The position numbers and the translations under genes are program-made. Shown piece after piece: positions 28,739-33,607 of a stretch of DNA of 33,607 bases. This DNA is from an uncultured Collinsella sp. (GTDB lineage: Bacteria; Actinomycetota; Coriobacteriia; Coriobacteriales; Coriobacteriaceae). The notes beneath the pieces are model-generated. The model had not been told where the DNA came from and ran no database searches. It worked only from the letters and a program-made list of their open reading frames with translations. The stretch lies in NCBI GenBank assembly GCA_958438125.1, contig CAUBQN010000003.1:1-33607 (forward strand), in the 5' to 3' direction. Each line of letters opens with the position of its first letter. Position 1 is the stretch's first letter.

Positions 28739-29953
28739 ATGAAATACGACTTTAGTTCGCTTATAGACCGCCACGGCATGGACTCCATCGCCGTTGACTC
28801 CTGGGGTGAGATCCCCGGTATGGCTCCGAACGCACCCGACGAGGGCTTCGACCGCATTCCCATGTGGGTGGCCGACATGAATTTTGCCACGGTGCCCACG
28901 GTCCAGGAGCACATCATTCAGCGCGCTCAGCATCCCATGTTTGGCTATTTCAATCCGCGTCCCGAGTACTTCGACCGCATCATCGAATGGCAGAGCCGTC
29001 GCAATGGCGTTGAGGGCTTGGCGCCGGAGCATATCGGCTACGAAAACGGCGTGCTGGACGGTGTCGTGTCCACGCTGCGCGCATATGTCCAGCCGGGCGA
29101 TGCGGTGCTGGTCCACAGTCCCACCTACATCGGCTTTACCAAGTCCATCGAGGCTGCGGGCTATCGCATTGTCCACAGCCCGCTTAGGCTCGATGACCAA
29201 GGCGTGTGGCGTATGGACTTTGAGGACATGGAGCAAAAGCTCGCCCAAAACCATATCTATGCCGCGGTGTTCTGCTCGCCGCACAATCCCTGCGGCCGCG
29301 TATGGGAGCGCGACGAGATCGAGCGCGCCATGGATATCTATCGCCAGCACGATTGCGTGGTGATCTCGGATGAGATTTGGTCCGATATCATCCTGCCGGG
29401 TCACAAGCATATCCCGACGCAGTCGGTGAGCGAGGATGCCCGCATGCGCACGGTTGCCCTCTATGCGCCCAGTAAGACGTTCAACCTGGCGGGCCTGGTC
29501 GGCAGCTACCACATCATCTACAACGAGACGCTGCGCGACCGCGTGTGCGCCGTGTCCAACAAGACCCACTACAACGAGATGAATGTCCTTTCCATGCATG
29601 CGCTTATCGGTGCCTACCAGCCGCAGGGCTACGAGTGGGTGGACGAGCTCAACCAGGTGCTTGCCGACAATATCGAGTACTTCTGCAATTACGTGGACGA
29701 GCATTTTGAGGGCGTGGGCTATTCGCGTCCGCAGGGCACGTACATGGTGTTTCTGGACTGCACCGAGTGGTGCCGCGAGCATGGCTGCGATATTCAGTGG
29801 CTGCTCGACGAGGGGGCGCGCGTGGGCGTTGGGTATCAGGATGGCCGTCCGTTCCACGGGCCCTGCCACATTCGCGTGAATCTGGCGCTGCCGCTTTTGC
29901 GCGTTAGGGAGGCGTGCGACCGCCTGGACCGTTACGTTTTTAATGCACGGTAA
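28739..29953 (+). CDS. MalY/PatB-type cystathionine beta-lyase (PLP aminotransferase fold)
   Basis: A 404-residue fold-type I PLP enzyme. The family C-S lyases cleave cystathionine or cysteine S-conjugates to a thiol, pyruvate and ammonia. Landmarks are RIPMWVADMNFATVP near the start, the substrate-side FGYF region, CSPHNPCGRVW, SDEIWSDII and the PLP-binding lysine Lys246 in YAPSKTFNLAGL. Length matches MalY/PatB. ATG 28739 is chosen for GGGAG six nt before; the upstream frame (28670) has no ribosome site. It follows TrmO by 111 nt. In the anaerobe setting it may supply homocysteine or release hydrogen sulfide. Confidence 0.92.
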   Translation: MKYDFSSLIDRHGMDSIAVDSWGEIPGMAPNAPDEGFDRIPMWVADMNFATVPTVQEHIIQRAQHPMFGYFNPRPEYFDRIIEWQSRRNGVEGLAPEHIGYENGVLDGVVSTLRAYVQPGDAVLVHSPTYIGFTKSIEAAGYRIVHSPLRLDDQGVWRMDFEDMEQKLAQNHIYAAVFCSPHNPCGRVWERDEIERAMDIYRQHDCVVISDEIWSDIILPGHKHIPTQSVSEDARMRTVALYAPSKTFNLAGLVGSYHIIYNETLRDRVCAVSNKTHYNEMNVLSMHALIGAYQPQGYEWVDELNQVLADNIEYFCNYVDEHFEGVGYSRPQGTYMVFLDCTEWCREHGCDIQWLLDEGARVGVGYQDGRPFHGPCHIRVNLALPLLRVREACDRLDRYVFNAR

Positions 29954-29967
29954 GTGTGCGCTGCATG

Positions 29968-30001
29968 CGGGGCCTTCTGCCGCGTCGGCTGGAAGGCCCC
30001 G
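29968..30001 (+). terminator. Hairpin after the lyase gene
   Basis: CGGGGCCTTC and GAAGGCCCCG form a perfect 10-bp stem. No T-run follows, so termination is plausible and not certain. Confidence 0.55.
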
Positions 30002-30097
30002 TATGGTAAGGCGTCTGTAACCATTGGGCGCTCGAGTGGATTCATTTGCTATTATTTTTAACCATTTCAGTCTGTAAGCAGGATCGTCCGGAGCTCG

Positions 30098-30967
30098 ATG
30101 AAAAGACCTCGCCGCTCGGTTGCCATATCGTTGTTTGTTGCGCTTGCGGTAGCGTGTGCCTTTGTCGTAGCGATAGCCGGCTGTTCCGGGTCGAATGACG
30201 GAGCCTCGACGTCTGCATTAGAAGAACTGGACGCCTCGCAAGTCAAAGACGACGATCTTAAGACGCTCAACGTCGGCAGCGACCTCTATCCACCGTTTGT
30301 GTATACCGACGAGTATGGCGATATCGTTGGCCTGGATGTCGAGATATTGACCGAGGCTTTGGCCCGCATTGGTTACAAGCCAAAATACCAGCTGATCGAT
30401 TGGGAAAAGAAGAAAGAGCTGCTGGCGAGTGGCGAGCTCGATTGTGTCATGGGTAGCTTTAGTATGACGGGTCGCGAAAACGAGTATCGTTGGGCCGGCC
30501 CGTACCTTGCGAGCCGCCAGGTGGTCGCGGTCGATCCCCAGAGCGATATCTACACGCTTGCCGATCTTGAGGACAAGGTCGTGGCGGTCCAGTCCACCAC
30601 CAAGCCCGAGGGCATTTTGCTCAATCGTACAAATGAAAACGTTCCGCAGATCAAAGAGCTCTACAGCTTTTCGGACCGCTCATACCTGAACCCGGCGCTC
30701 GTCGAGGGTCTGGTCGACGCCATCGCCGCGCATGAGTCCTCGCTGCTCACCTACGAAAAAGACTATGGTGTGACGTATCGCATTTTGGATGAGCCGCTGC
30801 TAGAGGTCGGTTTGGGCACCGCTTTTGATATCAACGATACGCGTGGCATCGACGTCAAGCTCACCCATGCCTACCAAAAAATGCTTGCCGATGGCACCAT
30901 GGAACGTCTGGTGTCAAAGTACTTTGATGACCCTTCGCCATTTTTGAATATGGAGGGCCTGTCATAA
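30098..30967 (+). CDS. Family 3 substrate-binding lipoprotein (putative sensor partner)
   Basis: A 289-residue extracytoplasmic solute-binding protein of the SBP_bac_3 type. The signal ends in lipobox AIAGC with lipidated Cys29. The mature chain begins with DLKTLNVGSDLYPPFVY and contains GLDVEILTEAL, LDCVMGSFSMTGRE and a hinge around VVAVQSTTK, all typical of amino-acid-binding proteins. No ABC permease or ATPase gene is near. Instead its stop codon lies inside the start region of a hybrid histidine kinase, so it may present a ligand to that sensor. ATG 30098 has GGAG four nt before. Upstream, TATTAT (30050-30055) could be the -10. Confidence 0.92.
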   Translation: MKRPRRSVAISLFVALAVACAFVVAIAGCSGSNDGASTSALEELDASQVKDDDLKTLNVGSDLYPPFVYTDEYGDIVGLDVEILTEALARIGYKPKYQLIDWEKKKELLASGELDCVMGSFSMTGRENEYRWAGPYLASRQVVAVDPQSDIYTLADLEDKVVAVQSTTKPEGILLNRTNENVPQIKELYSFSDRSYLNPALVEGLVDAIAAHESSLLTYEKDYGVTYRILDEPLLEVGLGTAFDINDTRGIDVKLTHAYQKMLADGTMERLVSKYFDDPSPFLNMEGLS

Positions 30968-31068
30968 TCGATGCGCCCGACCACGCCGCTCAGGAGCGGG
31001 GCAATCGTTCGGCAGGGGCATGGCTCCTTGTCGCTCTGCTAGGGATAGCGCTCTCGGTTGTTGCCGGC

Positions 31069-33156
31069 ATGATGAGCTACGGTTACACGACGGCCCAAGC
31101 CGAGCAGCGCTTTGCCGACGTTGTCGATTACGTGGCGACGCAGAGCCTTTCCTACGATGCATTCAATAGCGCCTATACGACCAAAAACCTGATTCGCGTT
31201 ATGGAGATCGCCGGAGAGACAGCGCGCGATATGGAGCGCGACGGTTTGGTGGATAACGCTACGCTGGAGCAATATGCCGACCAGTTCAACGTGAGCGCAC
31301 TGATCGTGACGGACGCATCGGGCAATTTGGTGTCCGAGTCCTCGACGGATGGCGTGGGCTACGAGTCGATCGCTACGTATCTCAAGGAAGCGCCCGTGCT
31401 GGAGGTAGCAGCCTATCCGCTTAAGTCCTATACCGCCCGCATCACACTTGCGGATGACTCGGTCGCAGACATTGGCTGCGTGACCCGGCAAGATGGCGAG
31501 GGCATCGTTATCGCGGTAAGGCATCAGAGCGCGAAGGCAGTTGCAAGCAATACGCTCAAACTGCAGAGTTTGCTCGAAGGCTATGAAACCATCGATAGCG
31601 GCAATATCGTGATCGAAAGCGACGGCAAGGTCGTTGCGACCAATGCCGTTGAACCCACTGTATTGGGCGTATTCGATCTGCCTGCGACGGACGTCTTCAT
31701 TGTCGACGGTATTAAGGATCGATGCCTGGCCGGTAAGGTCAAATTGATTAACGCCGACGGCGAGTGGTATTTGGGCACATTTGGAAAAGCGCACAAATTC
31801 TATGTGTACACCTATGCTCCGGCACGGCGTTACTTCGAGGTCGTCGCGGCTGTTGCTGCCGGCGTGCTGGCGCTCTACAGCGGATTTATAGCCGTTGTTG
31901 TGATGGTGCGTCGCCGCGCTGATCGCCGACGTTTGACGGACTTGCTGCAGCAGGAGCGCGACTATGGCGACAAGCTGGCAAAGGCGGCGCGTGAGGCCTC
32001 GTCTGCCAACTCGGCAAAGACAGAGTTTCTGCGTCGCATGAGCCACGATCTGCGCACGCCCATCAACGGCATTCGCGGCATGGTCGAGGTTGGCGATGCC
32101 AATGCGGACGATCTGCAAAAGCAGGCTGAGTGCCGCTCGAAAATCTGGACGGCATCGGGACTGCTGCTCGACCTTGCCAACGAGGCACTCGATATGAGTC
32201 GCCTGGAGAGCGGGCAGGTCGACCTGAACCTCGTACCCACAAATTTGGTGGCACTCAACTGTGAAGTGCGCGATATTCTGGAGCGCCAGGCCGAGGAGCG
32301 TCTGGTGACAATTATCTGCGACCAGCAGACGCTTAATCATCCCTATGCGCGGGTGAGCGTGACGCACCTCAAGCGCCTGTTGCTCAATATTGCCGGCAAT
32401 GCCGTCAAGTACAACCGCCAGGGCGGCTATGTTCGCCTGGTGTGCCGCGAGGTGGAGCCAGCGGATGGCGTCCCCGTCTATGAATACACGGTCGCCGACA
32501 ACGGTATTGGCATGAGCGAGGAGTTCCAACAGCACCTCTACGAGCCGTTTTGCCGCGAGGAGCAACAGGTGGAAGGCGCTTCATCGGGAACTGGCCTGGG
32601 CGCGCCTATCGCAAAACAGTTGGTCGAGCTTATGGGCGGAACCATGAGCTTTACGAGCGTCTTGGGGCAGGGGACGACGTTTACCATCCGCCTGCCGTTT
32701 GAGAAATGCAAGCGCTCCGAGATTCCTCAGGCAGTTCGCGCGGATGCGGGCGATGGCGATGCGCTCCAGGGCTTGCACGTTTTGCTCGTAGAGGATAACG
32801 ATCTGAATGCCGAGATCGCGCAGTTTACGCTCAGCCGTGCCGGTGCCGTCGTGACGCATGCTAAGGATGGCGAGTCTGCCGTCGAGATGTTTGCCGCGAG
32901 CGCGCCGTACGAGTACGACGTGGTGTTGATGGACATCATGATGCCCGGTATCGATGGCCTTGAGGCCACGCGTCGAATTCGAGCACTCGATCGCGAGGAT
33001 GCCGCGACTACGCCGATTATCGCTGTGAGTGCCAACGCCTTTGCCGACGACCGCAGGCTTTCGCGTGAGGCGGGCATGGACGCGCACCTGAGTAAACCCG
33101 TGAGCTCGCAGGAACTTGTTGAGGCGCTTGCACACATAGCTGCCGACGCTTTATAA
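31069..33156 (+). CDS. Hybrid histidine kinase with receiver; real start probably further upstream
   Basis: The first ATG (31069) gives 695 residues, but the open frame extends back to 30931 without ATG, GTG or TTG. That extension encodes AWLLVALLGIALSVVAG, a likely first membrane helix. A GGAGG at 30952-30956 lies a few nt before ATA 30964 and ATC 30967, so initiation at a rare codon overlapping the upstream stop is likely. A single frameshift is the alternative. The outer domain spans about residues 5-255 of the 695, with the second helix at about 257-282. The H-box is RMSHDLRTPING (His326), followed by NAVKYN, ADNGIGM and GTGLGAPIA. A C-terminal receiver has VEDND, phospho-Asp622 in LMDIMMPG and LSKPV. 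It is operonic with the binding lipoprotein. The response target is unknown. Confidence 0.88.
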   Translation: MMSYGYTTAQAEQRFADVVDYVATQSLSYDAFNSAYTTKNLIRVMEIAGETARDMERDGLVDNATLEQYADQFNVSALIVTDASGNLVSESSTDGVGYESIATYLKEAPVLEVAAYPLKSYTARITLADDSVADIGCVTRQDGEGIVIAVRHQSAKAVASNTLKLQSLLEGYETIDSGNIVIESDGKVVATNAVEPTVLGVFDLPATDVFIVDGIKDRCLAGKVKLINADGEWYLGTFGKAHKFYVYTYAPARRYFEVVAAVAAGVLALYSGFIAVVVMVRRRADRRRLTDLLQQERDYGDKLAKAAREASSANSAKTEFLRRMSHDLRTPINGIRGMVEVGDANADDLQKQAECRSKIWTASGLLLDLANEALDMSRLESGQVDLNLVPTNLVALNCEVRDILERQAEERLVTIICDQQTLNHPYARVSVTHLKRLLLNIAGNAVKYNRQGGYVRLVCREVEPADGVPVYEYTVADNGIGMSEEFQQHLYEPFCREEQQVEGASSGTGLGAPIAKQLVELMGGTMSFTSVLGQGTTFTIRLPFEKCKRSEIPQAVRADAGDGDALQGLHVLLVEDNDLNAEIAQFTLSRAGAVVTHAKDGESAVEMFAASAPYEYDVVLMDIMMPGIDGLEATRRIRALDREDAATTPIIAVSANAFADDRRLSREAGMDAHLSKPVSSQELVEALAHIAADAL

Positions 33157-33158
33157 GC

Positions 33159-33198
33159 ATATGGCCCGGTTCCAATGTTGGTTGGACCCGGGCCATAT
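33159..33198. terminator. Hairpin between convergent genes
   Basis: A 17-nt stem (33159-33175 with 33182-33198, one mismatch) and a 6-nt loop. There is no strong T-run. Its symmetry suits both convergent genes. Confidence 0.6.
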
Positions 33199-33225
33199 TG
33201 CTATTGATGAGGCCTGCTGAGGGAC

Positions 33226-33607
33226 TTACTTTTCCTGAATCTGCTTACCGCAGAGATGCTCGATCGTAATCTCGTAGAGCTGGACGCCCTTGATGTCTTT
33301 GGCGATTTCCTCTTCGACTTCCTCGGCGGAAGGGTAGTACTTAAGCGCGAGCTGGCGGACTTTATCCTCGATAAACGCAGGAGTGTCATTCGCCAAGCGA
33401 CAGCGGCCAAAGACCACGGTACTCATAACGTAGGGAGCCCAGTCACCGTCCTGGTACCACTCGTTGCCGTAAACGGTAAAGCAGACCTTGTCATCGCGCT
33501 TGAGTGCGTCGACCTTGTGCCCGGCTTTGGCGCCATGGAAATAAATCTTATCGTGCTCGGCGTCAAAGAAGTAGTTGACGGGAATGGCGTACGGGTAGCC
33601 ATCGTCG
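33226..33607 (-). CDS. Pyridoxamine 5'-phosphate oxidase-family protein, 5' end missing
   Basis: The last 126 residues of a flavin-binding split-barrel protein; the start lies beyond the right edge. The visible part begins DDGYPYAIPVNYFFDAEH and continues with KIYFHGAKAGHKVDALKRDDKVCFTVYG. These are the landmarks of the PNPOx-like/NimA-type family, whose members bind FMN, F420 or haem. The tail ends in EEEIAKDIKGVQLYEITIEHLCGKQIQEK. A NimA-like nitroreductase or pyridoxamine oxidase-like activity cannot be told apart here. It converges on the hybrid kinase. Confidence 0.85.
   Translation of the reverse strand, partial: DDGYPYAIPVNYFFDAEHDKIYFHGAKAGHKVDALKRDDKVCFTVYGNEWYQDGDWAPYVMSTVVFGRCRLANDTPAFIEDKVRQLALKYYPSAEEVEEEIAKDIKGVQLYEITIEHLCGKQIQEK

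Noticed and set aside
28649..29869. 406-codon minus-strand frame
   Set aside because: Antisense of the PLP lyase; no domain.
31039..32565. 508-codon open frame on the minus strand
   Set aside because: Antisense to the hybrid kinase, whose H-box and receiver motifs prove the plus-strand reading.

Overview
The window is GC-rich, gene-dense bacterial DNA that looks like a Collinsella-type Coriobacteriia chromosome. That assignment is inference. It rests on TTG and GTG starts behind strong AAGGAG sites, a TtgGACAAAGGGAC-type extragenic palindrome family, a CD1871A-family CXXC mini-protein beside an NapH-like ferredoxin, an LAxTG-type cell-wall anchor, and paired OFA-family transporters. I see no rRNA, tRNA, CRISPR array, prophage or intact insertion sequence.

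Left part (1-4.8 kb): a divergent type IIA topoisomerase B subunit runs off the left edge. Next to it is a DUF234-type AAA ATPase whose upstream region carries a 39-bp near-palindrome and an inverted partner copy. A DUF5067-like lipoprotein follows.

4.8-12.2 kb (minus strand): a response regulator, a histidine kinase, a LuxR-type regulator and a giant Tat-exported, LAGTG-anchored surface protein lie in one direction and could form one regulatory and surface unit. Divergent from them (12.3-14.4 kb, plus strand) is a three-gene redox module: CXXC mini-protein, membrane 4Fe-4S protein and TlpA-like lipoprotein. A fused MacB/FtsX-type ABC exporter follows.

18-24 kb: this is the most interesting block. 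An OFA-family MFS gene, a TetR regulator, an agmatine-deiminase-family enzyme, an aberrant ornithine-carbamoyltransferase-like enzyme and a second OFA MFS gene are linked by three related operator palindromes. These lie in front of MFS 1 and in the tetR/deiminase divergent region. The arrangement suggests a TetR-controlled pathway that deiminates a guanidino compound and then processes a carbamoyl group, with two exchangers. The carbamoyltransferase lacks the usual ornithine-binding signatures, so the substrate may be new.

24-26.6 kb: this stretch is full of non-coding repeats: three copies of the TGTGACAAAG palindrome, a 182-bp element with perfect 31-bp inverted ends, and two 71-bp direct repeats exactly 1080 bp apart. 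The direct repeats bracket a solitary ribbon-helix-helix antitoxin-like gene, a 25-bp palindrome and a 244-bp element with about 37-bp inverted ends. A tRNA-dihydrouridine synthase gene sits between the repeats.

26.6-33.6 kb: housekeeping and regulatory genes, namely a glutaredoxin, an XRE/zinc-ribbon/TipAS regulator, a TrmO-like tRNA methyltransferase, a MalY/PatB aminotransferase, a substrate-binding lipoprotein coupled to a hybrid histidine kinase that seems to start at a non-AUG codon, and a truncated pyridoxamine-phosphate-oxidase-family protein at the right edge.
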